Of a DNA stretch of 64,000 bases, positions 55,199-64,000 are shown piece by piece. Source of the DNA: Microvirga brassicacearum (GTDB lineage Bacteria; Pseudomonadota; Alphaproteobacteria; Rhizobiales; Beijerinckiaceae); assembly GCF_008757455.1 (NCBI RefSeq), contig NZ_VCMV01000001.1:62001-126000 (forward strand). The letters are read 5' to 3'. The translations under genes and the position numbers were made by a program. A model generated the notes under the pieces. It was not told the origin of the DNA, made no database searches, and saw only the letters and a program-made list of their open reading frames with translations. Position 1 is the first letter of the stretch. Every line of letters starts with the position of its first letter.

Positions 55199-55992
55199 CG
55201 CGCAACGGCCCTCTCGCCATCACCTTCAACGGCCTTTTCGTCGCCTTCATGCTGGCGCCGCTCGTCGTGGTGATATGGATGTCGTTCACGCCGGAGAATC
55301 TGCTCGTCCTGCCGACGACCAGCCTGTCGCTGCGCTGGTTCTATGCCATCCTCGACAACCAGCAATTCATAAACGCTCTAGGCATGAGCATCATGCTCGG
55401 GTTGATCGCGGCGACCGGCGCGATCCTGCTCGCCGTGCCCGCCGCGCTCGCATTGTCGCGTTACCGCTTTCCCGGACGGGATGGGCTCGTCGCATTCTTC
55501 CTGTCGCCGCTGATCATTCCGCATGTGGTCCTGGGCGTCGCCTTTCTGCGCTTTTTCACCCAGGTCGGGGTTTCCGGCTCATTCATCGCCCTGATCGGAA
55601 GCCACATCCTCATCATTTTCCCTTATGGCCTGCGGCTCGTTCTCGCATCGCTGACGACAGCCGATCCGGCCATCGAACGCGCAGCGGTTTCGCTCGGCGC
55701 GACGAACTGGACGATGTTCCGGCGCATCCTGCTTCCAATGATCATCCCGGGCGTGGCCGGCGGCTGGATGATTTCCTTCATCCAGAGCTTCGACGAGGTG
55801 ACGATGACGGTGTTCGTCGCCACGCCGTCATCGATGACGCTGCCGGTGCGCATGTACCACTATATCGAGGAGTCCATCGATCCTCTTGTCGCCTCCGTAT
55901 CGACGGTCGTCATTTTCGGCACGTTCCTGCTGATGTTCATCGTCGACCGCGTCTACGGCCTCGATCGCACGCTCGTGGGGCCGGGAAAATGA
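55195..55992 (+). CDS. ABC transporter permease, PotC-like
   Basis: This 265-residue protein has about six membrane spans. FVAFMLAPLVVVIWMSFT begins the first, LSRYRFPGRDGLVAFFL and LSPLIIPHVVLGVAFLRFF follow, and the EAA loop is IERAAVSLGATNWTMFRRI. This sequence order is typical of PotC-like permeases. Its ATG overlaps the stop of the PotB-like gene, so both are made in equal amounts. A gap of 88 bases separates it from the oxidase gene. Confidence 0.92.
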   Translation: MTRNGPLAITFNGLFVAFMLAPLVVVIWMSFTPENLLVLPTTSLSLRWFYAILDNQQFINALGMSIMLGLIAATGAILLAVPAALALSRYRFPGRDGLVAFFLSPLIIPHVVLGVAFLRFFTQVGVSGSFIALIGSHILIIFPYGLRLVLASLTTADPAIERAAVSLGATNWTMFRRILLPMIIPGVAGGWMISFIQSFDEVTMTVFVATPSSMTLPVRMYHYIEESIDPLVASVSTVVIFGTFLLMFIVDRVYGLDRTLVGPGK

Positions 55993-56080
55993 TGCCTTCC
56001 GCGCACCTCCGACGGGTTCCGCGTGGCAACGCCCCCGCACTTCTTCCCGACAATCAAGAAACGTTCTCAGGGTTCATAGC

Positions 56081-57202
56081 ATGAAAGCCATCGTTGTAGG
56101 TGCCGGCATCGTCGGTTCGTCCGTCGCTTATCGTCTTGCGCAGGCGGGTGCATCCGTCACGCTCATCGAGGAACGTCGCGTCGGGGGTGGTACGTCGGGC
56201 GTCAGTTTCGCCTGGGTGAATGCGTGCGAAAAGCTGACCTCGAAGCCTTACTACGACCTCAACTTCGCCGGACGCGAGGCCCATGCCCAGATCCTCGAGG
56301 AATTCTCGGATGCCAACTGGTATCATCGCCCGGGTGTGATCCAGTGGCAGGGAGCCCAGCCGGAGGCCGGCGGCACAGACGGTTCCGATCCTTTCCAGAA
56401 GCTGAAGCTGCTTCAGGAATGGGGCTATCCGGCGGAGAGCCTTTCGCATGACGATCTGCGAAAACTCGAACCGGAATTGAACCCCGACGTGGTCGGCAAT
56501 GCGTCCGTCATCTTCTATCCCAACGACGGCTGGTGCGATGCGGTCGTCTACGCCGGCTCCGTTATCGGCGGCGCGATCGAACGGTATGGTCTCACGCTCG
56601 TCACGGGCAAGGTGGTCGGCTTGCAGGTTCATCGCGGCCGCTGCGAGGGCGTCACGCTCCACGACGGCACCACGCATCAGGCCGATATCGTGGTGAATTG
56701 CTCGGGACGCTGGTCCAACGACGTGGCGGAAAAGAGCGCATACCAGATCCCGCTCGCGCCCACCGTCGGCCTCATCGCATACACGCAGGCGGCGGGCGTG
56801 AAACTCAAGCGCGCGTTGCGCACGCCGCTCGTCAATATGCGTCCTGATGGCGGCGGCCGGTTCATGCTGCGCTCGAACGAGCTCGACAAGCTGGTCGCGG
56901 CGGAATCGAACGCTGTGCCATTGCATCCCCAGGCGCAGGATCTTCTCCGGCGGGCAAAGCAGGTTCTGCCGGTGCTGGGGCCGATCGAGGTGGAGGCGGT
57001 GCGGATCGCCATTCGACCCGTGCCGCGCGATTCCTATTCGGCCGTCGGCCCAGTGCCGGATTTAAGCGGATATTATGTCGTGGTGACCCATAGCGGCGTC
57101 ACGCTCGGCCCGTTCCTCGGGCAGGCTGTCACCGATGAAATCGTGCATGGCACGAAACGTCCGGAACTCAGCGAGTTCCGCCCGAGCCGCTTCTTCAACT
57201 AG
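56081..57202 (+). CDS. FAD-dependent amino-acid oxidase/dehydrogenase (DAO family)
   Basis: This 373-residue flavoprotein begins with the dinucleotide motif AIVVGAGIVGSSVAYRLA (about 3-20). LIEERRVGGGTSGVSFAWVN, VVNCSGRWSNDVA and the C-terminal SYSAVGPVPDLSGYYVVVTHSG with GPFLGQAVTDEI complete the D-amino-acid/glycine oxidase fold. Such enzymes oxidise the C-N bond of secondary amines, including opines (as in octopine and nopaline oxidases) and D-amino acids. It lies in the uptake operon, directly upstream of the opine-dehydrogenase-like gene. I infer breakdown of an N-carboxyalkyl amino acid. Confidence 0.87.
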   Translation: MKAIVVGAGIVGSSVAYRLAQAGASVTLIEERRVGGGTSGVSFAWVNACEKLTSKPYYDLNFAGREAHAQILEEFSDANWYHRPGVIQWQGAQPEAGGTDGSDPFQKLKLLQEWGYPAESLSHDDLRKLEPELNPDVVGNASVIFYPNDGWCDAVVYAGSVIGGAIERYGLTLVTGKVVGLQVHRGRCEGVTLHDGTTHQADIVVNCSGRWSNDVAEKSAYQIPLAPTVGLIAYTQAAGVKLKRALRTPLVNMRPDGGGRFMLRSNELDKLVAAESNAVPLHPQAQDLLRRAKQVLPVLGPIEVEAVRIAIRPVPRDSYSAVGPVPDLSGYYVVVTHSGVTLGPFLGQAVTDEIVHGTKRPELSEFRPSRFFN

Positions 57203-57224
57203 CTCAACTCAGGAAACGGAAATC

Positions 57225-58325
57225 ATGCGCGTTGCAATCATGGGAGCCGGGGCGATTGCCTTCGGCAGTGCTGCTTTTCTGAGCGCGAACGGACACACGG
57301 CCGTTCTCTGGTCGCCATCAGGAAAGCGGACGGAGGCGCTCGCGCGGGGCGAAGCGTTGATCAGCGAAGGCAAGGTGGAGGGACAATTCCATCCGGAGAT
57401 CGCAGTCACCTGCGCCGATGCGGTCGCGGACGCCGATGCGATTCTTCTTGCGTTGCCGGCCAACGGGCACAAAGTGGTGATGGATGCCATGGCGCCGCAC
57501 CTGACCGCCGCGCAAGTGGTCATCATCAGCTCCCACGCGTCGCTCGGCGCGCTCTATCTGGCAAAAAAACTGGCTGAGCGCGGGCTCTCCGTACCGATCG
57601 TTGCCTGGAGCACCACGGTTCTGCGCGCGCGCCAGCGCTCGCTGACGTCGGTTAAGATCGCCACTCTGCGGGGCAAGGTCGATCTCGCGACACTCCCGGT
57701 GAGTGAGAACGAACGGGGCCTTGCGACGTGCGTCGCGCTGTTCGGCGACCGTTTTGTGCAACGTTCCGACATCCTCGCCATCGCCCTGAGCAACGTCAAT
57801 CCGCAGAGCCACATGGCGCTTGCCCTGTCCAACTTCACGCGCATGGAACGCGGGGAGGATTGGGGACAGACCGAAAACATGACGGATGCCGTCGGGCGCC
57901 TGCTCGAAGCGATCGACAAGGAGCGCCTGGCCATTGCATCCCGCTTCGGCCTGACGGTGAGGACGATGCGCGAGCATTATTCCCTGACCTATGGCGTTCC
58001 CGACGCACCGATCGGCGAGACCGCCCGTCTCCTCCTGACACGAACAGAGCGAACTGCGGGGCCGGCAACGATCGACACCCGCTATGTTCTTGAAGATGTT
58101 CCATTCGGACTTCTGCAGAACCTCCTTCTCGGTCGCATGATCGGAACGGATGTCAGCCTGCACGAGGCTGGCCTCAATGTCTTCTCTGCTCTCTACGGTC
58201 GCGACCTCGCGAAGGACAACGATCTCCTCCCGGCGGTCGGATTGGCCGATCTGCCAAGGGAGACGCTCATGAGCTTGGTGAGGGAGGGTTGGCCATTGCA
58301 AGAACCCGAACATCACCAAGCGTAA
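57225..58325 (+). CDS. NAD/NADP octopine/nopaline dehydrogenase family protein
   Basis: The 366-residue enzyme starts at the ATG at 57225 (MRVAIMGAGAIAFGSAAFL), with AGGAAACGGA upstream; the frame is open earlier within the oxidase gene. The N-terminal Rossmann part has GAGAIAFGSAA and ILLALPANGHKVVMDAM. The C-terminal octopine-dehydrogenase domain has LSNVNPQSHMALALSNFTR, containing the conserved Asn and His. The family forms or splits opines by reductive condensation of an amino acid and a 2-oxo acid. With the oxidase upstream it suggests catabolism or interconversion of opine-like substrates. It is the last gene before the second LysR. Confidence 0.88.
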   Translation: MRVAIMGAGAIAFGSAAFLSANGHTAVLWSPSGKRTEALARGEALISEGKVEGQFHPEIAVTCADAVADADAILLALPANGHKVVMDAMAPHLTAAQVVIISSHASLGALYLAKKLAERGLSVPIVAWSTTVLRARQRSLTSVKIATLRGKVDLATLPVSENERGLATCVALFGDRFVQRSDILAIALSNVNPQSHMALALSNFTRMERGEDWGQTENMTDAVGRLLEAIDKERLAIASRFGLTVRTMREHYSLTYGVPDAPIGETARLLLTRTERTAGPATIDTRYVLEDVPFGLLQNLLLGRMIGTDVSLHEAGLNVFSALYGRDLAKDNDLLPAVGLADLPRETLMSLVREGWPLQEPEHHQA

Positions 58326-58419
58326 TGTAAATGGCGGTCGAGAGAAGATTTACGTACTGCATAGTGTCCATGAAAACAAACGGTCGATTGATTGATGTTT
58401 GTGCTTGACGCCGAATGAA

Positions 58420-58439
58420 ATTCGAACTTCCATTCGAAT
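58420..58439. promoter_or_regulatory. paired TTCGAA palindromes upstream of the second LysR gene
   Basis: Two TTCGAA hexamers (58421-58426 and 58433-58438) six bases apart form an A/T-flanked double palindrome, starting 36 bases before the LysR ATG. A TTGACG lies just upstream. This fits an operator for autoregulation of the LysR-transporter operon, but no protein can be assigned with certainty. Confidence 0.4.
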
Positions 58440-58455
58440 AACGTATGGGGACCAG

Positions 58456-59418
58456 ATGCGCATAACTCATCGTCACCTGGAAGCATTCCGCGCCGTTCAT
58501 CTGGCTGGCGGCTTCACGAAAGGCGCCCAGCTCCTGGGCATCTCGCAGCCGTCGATCAGCCGTCTGGTGCAGCAACTCCAGCAGGCGGTCGGCTTCACGT
58601 TGTTCACCCGGATCGATGGGCGGACGGTGCCGACGGCAGAGGCGCTCGCTCTGCACCAGGGAGTCGAGCGATCCTTTCATGGCCTCGATGAGGTCATGCA
58701 GCATGCGGACAATATCAGGCACCACCGCGTCGGCTCGCTGCGGATCGTCAGCATGCCGGCGCTGGCGCACGCCTTCCTACCCGGGGTGCTGGCGCGGTTC
58801 ATGAAAGAGCGGCCCGGGGTCGTTGCGACGCTGCAGATCGAACGCACGGACGCGCTGCCGCACTGGATCACGTCGCAGCAATTTGACATCGGCTTCGCCA
58901 ATCTCCCCGTGGACAAGCCGGGCATTCAGACCGAACTGTTCGATGAGGCGGAAGGCGTCTGCGTCATGCCGGCGGCACATTCTCTCAGCGCGAAGAAATT
59001 CATCGAGCCGAAAGATCTGCGAAACGTTCCCTTTATCCACAGCGGTCCCAACGGGCGCATGCAGGCTTCCATCCGCCACATGTTCGAAGATGCGGGCGTT
59101 CATTGCGACGTCCAGATCGAGACCCCGCTGGCGGCCGTCGCGTGTCGATTGGTGGAGGAGGGGGCGGGCGTGACGATCGTCGATCCTTTCACCGCGCATC
59201 TCTACGAGCGGCAGGGACTCGTCGCCCGGCCGTTCCGCCCGGAGCTCAAGTTCAATTTCGGCGTGCTCTTCCCGAGTTACGCGGCACGCTCCACGCTCGT
59301 GCGGCAATTCATGAGCGCCGTCTCCGAGGAGCGGGATCGGATTCTGGGACGCGCCGGCGCCCCAAGGAGCCGTGCCAGGGGAACGGCGAAACCCTCATCG
59401 CGCAAAGCGGTCGCATGA
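58456..59418 (+). CDS. LysR-family transcriptional regulator
   Basis: The 320-residue regulator starts at the ATG at 58456 (MRITHRHLEAFRAVHLAGGF), after GGGGA four bases upstream; a longer frame from 58399 is not needed. It has the helix-turn-helix GISQPSISRLVQQLQ and the effector domain LRIVSMPALAHAFLPGVLA, FDIGFANLPVD and ETPLAAVACRLVEEGAGVT. It matches the 50990-51892 regulator nearly motif by motif, plus a basic C-terminal extension. The stop overlaps the ATG of the following permease (59415-59418). That is unusual, since LysR genes normally face their targets divergently. Confidence 0.92.
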   Translation: MRITHRHLEAFRAVHLAGGFTKGAQLLGISQPSISRLVQQLQQAVGFTLFTRIDGRTVPTAEALALHQGVERSFHGLDEVMQHADNIRHHRVGSLRIVSMPALAHAFLPGVLARFMKERPGVVATLQIERTDALPHWITSQQFDIGFANLPVDKPGIQTELFDEAEGVCVMPAAHSLSAKKFIEPKDLRNVPFIHSGPNGRMQASIRHMFEDAGVHCDVQIETPLAAVACRLVEEGAGVTIVDPFTAHLYERQGLVARPFRPELKFNFGVLFPSYAARSTLVRQFMSAVSEERDRILGRAGAPRSRARGTAKPSSRKAVA

Positions 59419-60425
59419 TCCGGTTGCTTGCCCGGAAGGCCGCCATCGTACTCACCACGTTGCTGGGCGCGGTTCTGCTGGCATTTTCCTTCGTTCGACT
59501 GATCCCTGGCGATCCTATCGAGGTCCGCTACGGCGACATGGACCTCACGCCCGAGCAGCTTGACGCATTCCGTCGCGATCTCGGCCTCGATTTGTCGCTG
59601 CCGCAGCAATTCCTGATCTATATCCAGCATCTTCTGCGCGGCGACTTCGGAACCTCCTTCACCACCAATCGCCCGGTTTGGGAGGAGTTTATCACGCTTC
59701 TGCCGGCGACGCTGGAACTCACCATCTGCGCCGTGATCTTCGCTTCCATCTTCGGAATCCTTCTCGGCATCACGGCGGCGGTGTTTCGCAATTCCTGGAT
59801 CGATTACGGCGTCATGAGCGTGTCAGTGACGGGCGCGTCGATGCCGGTGCCCTGGTGGGGCATGATGCTGATCCTCCTGGTCTCGGTTCAACTCGGCCTG
59901 CTGCCGGTTTCCGGCCGATTGTCCGCGGCTTACTACGTTGAGAGCGTCACGGGCTTTCTCACCATCGATGCGCTCCTCGCCAAGGATTATGAGGCATTCA
60001 GATCGGCCTTGCGCCATCTCGTCCTGCCGACAATCGTGCTCGGAACCGGCATTCTCGCAGTCATCGCCCGCATGACCCGTTCGTCGATGCTGGAGGTGCT
60101 GGGGGAAGATTACATTCGAACGGCGCAGTCGAAAGGCGCGTCGCGCGCGCGCATCCTGCTCGTGCATGCATTGCGCAACGCCATGATTCCGATTGTGACC
60201 ATCATGGGTCTTCAGGTCGGCTCCCTGGTTGCTGGCGCGATCCTTACAGAAACGGTCTTCTCCTGGCCTGGCATCGGACGTTGGCTCGTCGGTTCGGTCA
60301 GCACGCGCGACTATCCCGTCCTGCAGGGCGGCGTCCTTCTCATCGGGGTGATGGCGATGCTGGTCAATCTCGGCGTCGACGTGACCTACGGCCTCCTCGA
60401 TCCTCGCATCAGGAGCCGCCGATGA
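59415..60425 (+). CDS. peptide ABC transporter permease (DppB type)
   Basis: The 336-residue protein starts at the ATG overlapping the LysR stop. RLLARKAAIVLTTLLGAVLL is the first span. RLIPGDPIEVRYGD and LGLDLSLPQQFLIYI belong to the DppB-type periplasmic loop. The EAA loop is EDYIRTAQSKGASRARIL, and the end is VDVTYGLLDPRIRSRR. This is the first membrane subunit of a dipeptide/oligopeptide or glutathione-type importer. It overlaps the next permease by 4 bases. Confidence 0.93.
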   Translation: MIRLLARKAAIVLTTLLGAVLLAFSFVRLIPGDPIEVRYGDMDLTPEQLDAFRRDLGLDLSLPQQFLIYIQHLLRGDFGTSFTTNRPVWEEFITLLPATLELTICAVIFASIFGILLGITAAVFRNSWIDYGVMSVSVTGASMPVPWWGMMLILLVSVQLGLLPVSGRLSAAYYVESVTGFLTIDALLAKDYEAFRSALRHLVLPTIVLGTGILAVIARMTRSSMLEVLGEDYIRTAQSKGASRARILLVHALRNAMIPIVTIMGLQVGSLVAGAILTETVFSWPGIGRWLVGSVSTRDYPVLQGGVLLIGVMAMLVNLGVDVTYGLLDPRIRSRR

Positions 60426-61315
60426 GCGACGCAATCCTCGCGGTTCCCGAGAAGATCCCGTCGCGGGCCGTCGAATTGTGGAAGAGCTTCGCGCGCAACC
60501 GCGCCGCTCTGGTATCGAGCGTGGTGCTCGTGGTGCTCGTGCTCCTCGCAATCTGCGCCAGCGTGGTCGCGCCGCACGATCCCATCGAGCAGTTTCGGAA
60601 GGATATTCTCCTGCCGCCGGCATGGCTGGAAGGCGGCAAGGTGGCATTCCCGCTTGGAACCGATGATATCGGTCGCGATATTCTCTCGCGCCTCCTCCAT
60701 GGCGCGCAGCTGTCGATTCTGATCGGCATCATCGTTGTGACCATCTCGTTGGTGGTCGGCTGCGCGCTCGGCTTGGTCGCGGCTTTTTTCGGCGGTCTCA
60801 TCGATACCGCGATCATGCGGGTGATGGACATTCTCCTGGTGTTTCCCGGCCTCGTTCTCGCGGTGGTCGTGGTCGCCGTCGTCGGACCAGGGCTTTTCAA
60901 CGCCATGCTCGCGGTCGCGATCGTGATGATGCCGAGCTTCACCCGCTTGACCCGCGCGTCTGCTCTACGCGAACTGTCCCGGGAATATGTGTCCGCCAGC
61001 CGGAGCGCCGGAGCGGGCCGGTTCCACCTGATGGTGCGCACGGTGTTTCCGAATTGCGTCGCGCCGCTCATCATCCAAGCGACGCTCGGTTTTGCCAACG
61101 CGATCCTCGACGCCGCGGCGCTCGGCTTTCTTGGTCTCGGCGCCCAGCCGCCGACGCCGGAATGGGGTACGATGCTGTCCGGCTCCCTGGCCTATCTCCA
61201 GAGCGCCTGGTGGATGGTGACCTTTCCCGGCGCCTGCATCCTCGTCACGGTCATTTGCTTCAATCTCGTCGGCGATGGCTTGCGCGATGCCCTCGATCCC
61301 AAATTGAGGCGCTGA
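60422..61315 (+). CDS. peptide ABC transporter permease (DppC type)
   Basis: This 297-residue protein has the DppC layout: a cytoplasmic leader, span LVSSVVLVVLVLLAICASVV, PLGTDDIGRDILSRLLHGAQ and the EAA loop REYVSASRSAGAGRFHLM. FLGLGAQPPTPEWGTML and LVGDGLRDALDPKLRR follow. Start and stop both overlap neighbouring genes (ATGA at 60422-60425; TGATG at the end), so the operon is tightly coupled. It pairs with the DppB-type subunit. Confidence 0.93.
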   Translation: MSDAILAVPEKIPSRAVELWKSFARNRAALVSSVVLVVLVLLAICASVVAPHDPIEQFRKDILLPPAWLEGGKVAFPLGTDDIGRDILSRLLHGAQLSILIGIIVVTISLVVGCALGLVAAFFGGLIDTAIMRVMDILLVFPGLVLAVVVVAVVGPGLFNAMLAVAIVMMPSFTRLTRASALRELSREYVSASRSAGAGRFHLMVRTVFPNCVAPLIIQATLGFANAILDAAALGFLGLGAQPPTPEWGTMLSGSLAYLQSAWWMVTFPGACILVTVICFNLVGDGLRDALDPKLRR

Positions 61316-62319
61316 TGGCATACCTCGACGTCAGAAATCTTTCGGTCAGCTTTCCCACGGCGCGGGGCTATGCCCGCGTCGTGGAGGGTCTCGATCTCAC
61401 GCTCGATGAGGGCGAGATCCTCGGCATCGTCGGCGAGTCCGGATCCGGCAAGAGCGTCTCCGCGTTGGCGATCCTCGGACTTCTTCCGCCGGACAGCCGC
61501 GTGACGGCCGATGTCATGCGGTTCGGCACGCATGACCTACTGGCGCTTTCCACCCGCGCGCGCAGACGGGTCGTCGGGCAGGACATGAGCATCATTTTCC
61601 AGGACCCAATGGCGTCTCTCAATCCATGCTTCACCGTTGGATGGCAGATCGACGAAACGCTGCGGATCGGCAGGATGCGGGGCAGGGGGCGGCGGCGCGA
61701 TCGGGTGATCGAGTTGCTTCAGCAGGTCGGCATTCCCGCCCCGGAGAAGCGGCTTTCGGCTTATCCGCACCAGCTTTCCGGCGGCATGAACCAGCGCGTG
61801 ATGATCGCCATGGCGATCGCGCGCAACCCGCGCCTTCTGATCGCGGACGAACCGACAACCGCGCTCGACGTGACAGTTCAGAAACAGATCCTCGATCTCC
61901 TGTCGAAGCTGCAGCGCGACACCGGCATGTCGCTCATCCTCATCAGCCATGATCTCGGCGTTCTTGCCCGGACGGCGCACCGGGTGATGGTCATGTATGC
62001 GGGCGAGGGGGTGGAGGAGGCCGAAACGCGCGCCCTCTTCACCTCACCGCAGCATCCCTACACGCGCGCTCTCCTCGACGCGCTGCCGGAGCACGCGGGC
62101 GCCCATCGGCGCCTGCCGACAATTCCCGGTCTGGTGCCGCCGCTCGGCGCGCGTCCCGAGAGCTGCATCTTCGGTGATCGCTGCCGCCTCGTCGCGCCGA
62201 TCTGCCGCGAGGGGCGGCCCGCCTTTGAAAGCCACGGACCGCATCGTCGCGTCCGCTGTCACTTCCCGGCGCACAGGCTCGATCTGCGCGAGGAAGCGCA
62301 TCTCGTGCACGCGCGATAG
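61315..62319 (+). CDS. peptide ABC transporter ATPase (DppD type)
   Basis: The 334-residue ATPase starts at the ATG sharing one base with the previous stop. Walker A is [11 protein letters not shown]-loop [12 protein letters not shown], signature [18 protein letters not shown], Walker [15 protein letters not shown] and H-loop [11 protein letters not shown]. The C-terminus has [16 protein letters not shown] and the cysteine-containing [17 protein letters not shown], which in this family holds an iron-sulfur-like cysteine motif. It pairs with the partial ATPase at 63786. Confidence 0.93.
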   Translation: MAYLDVRNLSVSFPTARGYARVVEGLDLTLDEGEILGIVGESGSGKSVSALAILGLLPPDSRVTADVMRFGTHDLLALSTRARRRVVGQDMSIIFQDPMASLNPCFTVGWQIDETLRIGRMRGRGRRRDRVIELLQQVGIPAPEKRLSAYPHQLSGGMNQRVMIAMAIARNPRLLIADEPTTALDVTVQKQILDLLSKLQRDTGMSLILISHDLGVLARTAHRVMVMYAGEGVEEAETRALFTSPQHPYTRALLDALPEHAGAHRRLPTIPGLVPPLGARPESCIFGDRCRLVAPICREGRPAFESHGPHRRVRCHFPAHRLDLREEAHLVHAR

Positions 62320-62335
62320 ACAATGAGGAAAGTCC

Positions 62336-63757
62336 ATGAGTGAACGCGTCGTTCAACACCTCGAAGGTATGACGGACGAGATCATCGAGCGTCTGCGCGC
62401 CTATGTGGCTTGCGCGAGTGTCAGTGCGGATCCGGCCTTCGCCGCCGGAATGGCATCGGCGCGCGAATTCCTCATGAATCGCTTCGCGAAGGTCGGGCTC
62501 GAAAACCTTCAGCTTCTCGATGGCGGCGGACATCCGGCGATTTATGGCGATTGGCTCCACGCTCCCGGAAAGCCGACGCTCCTGGTCTACGGCCATTACG
62601 ACGTGCAGCCGCCGGATCCGCTCGATCAATGGCAGACGCCACCCTTCGAGCTTACGCGAAAGGGCGACCGGCTCTACGGTCGCGGGGCGTCCGACAACAA
62701 GGGATCCTCCACCATCGCGATCGAGTCGCTCGCGGCCTTCCTTGCGGTCGAGGGCGAATTCCCGCTGAACCTCAAGGTGCTGTTCGAGGGCGAAGAGGAG
62801 ATCGGCGCGCCGAGCCTGCCGAAGATCTTCGATCAATCCGGCGACCTGCTCAAGGCGGACCTCGTTCTCTCGGCGGATGGCGGGCGCATGGGATTCTGGC
62901 CTGCCCTCAATGTCGGCTGCCGCGGCATCATCAAACTCGAACTCACGCTGGAAACGTCGGCCCGGGACCTGCATTCGGGGCGATATGGCGGCACCACCCA
63001 CAATGCGCTTCAGGACATGGCCCGTCTGCTCGCATCCCTGCACGACAACGAGGGTCGCATTCTCGTCGAGGGTATGCTCGATCCCTCCATCCTGCCGACG
63101 TCGGCTCAACGGGCGGAAGTCGCGGAGCTGGGGCTGGACGAGGACGCGTTCTTTGCGACCTTCGATGGCATGGCGCACGGTGATCCCGCCTATACGGCGC
63201 ATGAGCGTCTCGTGCTGCTGCCGACGGTCGAGATCAACGGCATATGGGGCGGATATACCGGTCCCGGCAGCAAGACGATCATTCCAAGCGCGGCGCATGC
63301 CAAGATCACCGCGCGCCTTGTCTCGGGGCAGGACCCCGATGCAATCGCGCAAGCGATCAAGCGGCACCTCGAGGCTGCTTGTCCCAAGGGCGCGCGTCTG
63401 GTCGTGAAAACCTATGGCGGCGGCGCGCCAGCCTACACCTTGCCCAAAGACAATCCGCTGCTCATCGCGGCGGATCGCATCCTGAGGCGCGAGACCGGAA
63501 AGGCTCCCGTGCGCGTGCGCCACGGCGGCACTCTTCCGGTGACGTCGATCTTCCGCGAGAAGCTCGGCGCCGACACCCTGATGTTCGGCTTCGGCCTGCC
63601 AGCGGACGGCGTGCATGCGCCGAACGAATCCTACGCCATCGAGAGCATTCGCGAGGGCCTGCGCTGCTGGCCGATGCTGATATCGGAGATCGGCGCGATC
63701 GTCGCGGAAGAAAAACCTGCGGCAGGCGCGTCGCCACGTGCGGCAGCGGGCGCGTGA
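62336..63757 (+). CDS. M20 family metallopeptidase (dipeptidase/deacylase)
   Basis: This 473-residue enzyme has the M20/M28 zinc site: [17 protein letters not shown] (first His/Asp), [11 protein letters not shown] (bridging Asp), [12 protein letters not shown] (Glu pair), LSADGG (Asp) and [13 protein letters not shown] (last His). The dimerisation domain is in between, with [17 protein letters not shown]. It resembles carnosinase-like dipeptidases. Placed between the two ATPase genes of the peptide importer, it probably hydrolyses the imported dipeptide or N-acyl amino acid in the cytoplasm. No signal peptide is seen. Confidence 0.92.
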   Translation: MSERVVQHLEGMTDEIIERLRAYVACASVSADPAFAAGMASAREFLMNRFAKVGLENLQLLDGGGHPAIYGDWLHAPGKPTLLVYGHYDVQPPDPLDQWQTPPFELTRKGDRLYGRGASDNKGSSTIAIESLAAFLAVEGEFPLNLKVLFEGEEEIGAPSLPKIFDQSGDLLKADLVLSADGGRMGFWPALNVGCRGIIKLELTLETSARDLHSGRYGGTTHNALQDMARLLASLHDNEGRILVEGMLDPSILPTSAQRAEVAELGLDEDAFFATFDGMAHGDPAYTAHERLVLLPTVEINGIWGGYTGPGSKTIIPSAAHAKITARLVSGQDPDAIAQAIKRHLEAACPKGARLVVKTYGGGAPAYTLPKDNPLLIAADRILRRETGKAPVRVRHGGTLPVTSIFREKLGADTLMFGFGLPADGVHAPNESYAIESIREGLRCWPMLISEIGAIVAEEKPAAGASPRAAAGA

Positions 63758-63785
63758 GGACCAGTATGATCGCGGAGCCGGGCCC

Positions 63786-64000
63786 ATGACGACACCGCTC
63801 CTCTCGGCACGCAACATCCGGCGCATCTATGAGGTGCCGGGGCGACTATTCGAGAAGTCCGCACGCGTCCATGCGCTCGACGACATCTCGTTCGACCTGC
63901 GTGCCGGCCGCACGCTGGCGGTCGTCGGCGAATCCGGGTCGGGCAAGTCGACGCTGGCCCGCATTCTCAGCCTGCTCGAGGAGCCGGATGGCGGCGAGAT
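63786..64000 (+). CDS. peptide ABC transporter ATPase (DppF type), cut by window end
   Basis: Only the first 71 codons are present: [19 protein letters not shown], then a segment with [20 protein letters not shown] and Walker [19 protein letters not shown] site lies eight bases before the ATG. It is the second ATPase of the peptide importer and follows the M20 peptidase gene by 28 bases. No binding protein of this system lies within the window; it may follow downstream. Confidence 0.9.
   Translation, partial: MTTPLLSARNIRRIYEVPGRLFEKSARVHALDDISFDLRAGRTLAVVGESGSGKSTLARILSLLEEPDGGE

Noticed and set aside
62039..63826. 595-codon minus-strand frame opposite the M20 peptidase gene
   Set aside because: The peptidase has every zinc ligand; the opposite frame is rich in Arg/Asp/Val and spans the ends of other genes.

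Overview
The window looks like a chromosomal segment of an alphaproteobacterium of the order Hyphomicrobiales (rhizobia and relatives). The reasons are the GC-rich coding sequence, the many GTG/TTG starts and ATGA start/stop overlaps, a YejABEF-type peptide transporter, a Rhizobium etli-type asparaginase, opine-type catabolic genes and an ExoF-type polysaccharide exporter. Family and species cannot be fixed from the sequence alone. No rRNA, tRNA, CRISPR array, integrase or complete insertion sequence was seen.

Left part (1-23.6 kb): the 5' end of an MFS transporter; an RhlE-type DEAD-box RNA helicase with a clear terminator; a long minus-strand run (13.8 to 2.2 kb) of four glycosyltransferase-type genes followed by a four-gene oligopeptide ABC transporter, mostly coupled by 4-bp ATGA overlaps. 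Divergent from it lies an ABC-exporter-like protein whose nucleotide-binding domain has lost its catalytic motifs, coupled to a cyclic-nucleotide-binding domain protein and followed by a lytic transglycosylase. Then come a stand-alone Lrp/AsnC ligand-binding domain, UDP-glucose dehydrogenase, a zinc-type asparaginase, a decayed P-type ATPase fragment, an aldo/keto reductase and a VanZ-like membrane protein.

Middle part (24-49.8 kb): a large Wzx/Wzy-type exopolysaccharide or capsule locus, apparently of lower GC than its flanks. It carries the initiating phosphoglycosyltransferase, five GT4-like glycosyltransferases, flippase, polymerase, a Wzz/tyrosine-autokinase-like chain-length protein with an altered Walker A motif, and an ExoF-type export protein. 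It also carries a sugar-kinase-like protein, a methyltransferase, a secreted beta-helix protein and a ParB-like protein. At its centre is an MBOAT-SGNH fusion acyltransferase facing a three-gene cassette: acyl carrier protein, amino-acid adenylating ligase and acyl-CoA-dehydrogenase-like oxidase. The cassette resembles the prolyl-carrier-protein to pyrrolyl-carrier-protein systems of antibiotic pathways. I infer that this locus makes a polysaccharide decorated with an unusual aminoacyl or pyrrolyl group.

Right part (51-64 kb): two nutrient-uptake operons, each with a LysR regulator, the two regulators being clear full-length paralogues. The first has a spermidine/opine-type ABC transporter (binding protein, ATPase, two permeases), a D-amino-acid-oxidase-type FAD enzyme and an octopine/nopaline-dehydrogenase-family enzyme, suggesting use of opine-like N-carboxyalkyl amino acids. 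The second starts with a LysR gene overlapping a dipeptide-type permease, then a second permease, an ATPase, an M20 metallopeptidase and a second ATPase cut by the window end.
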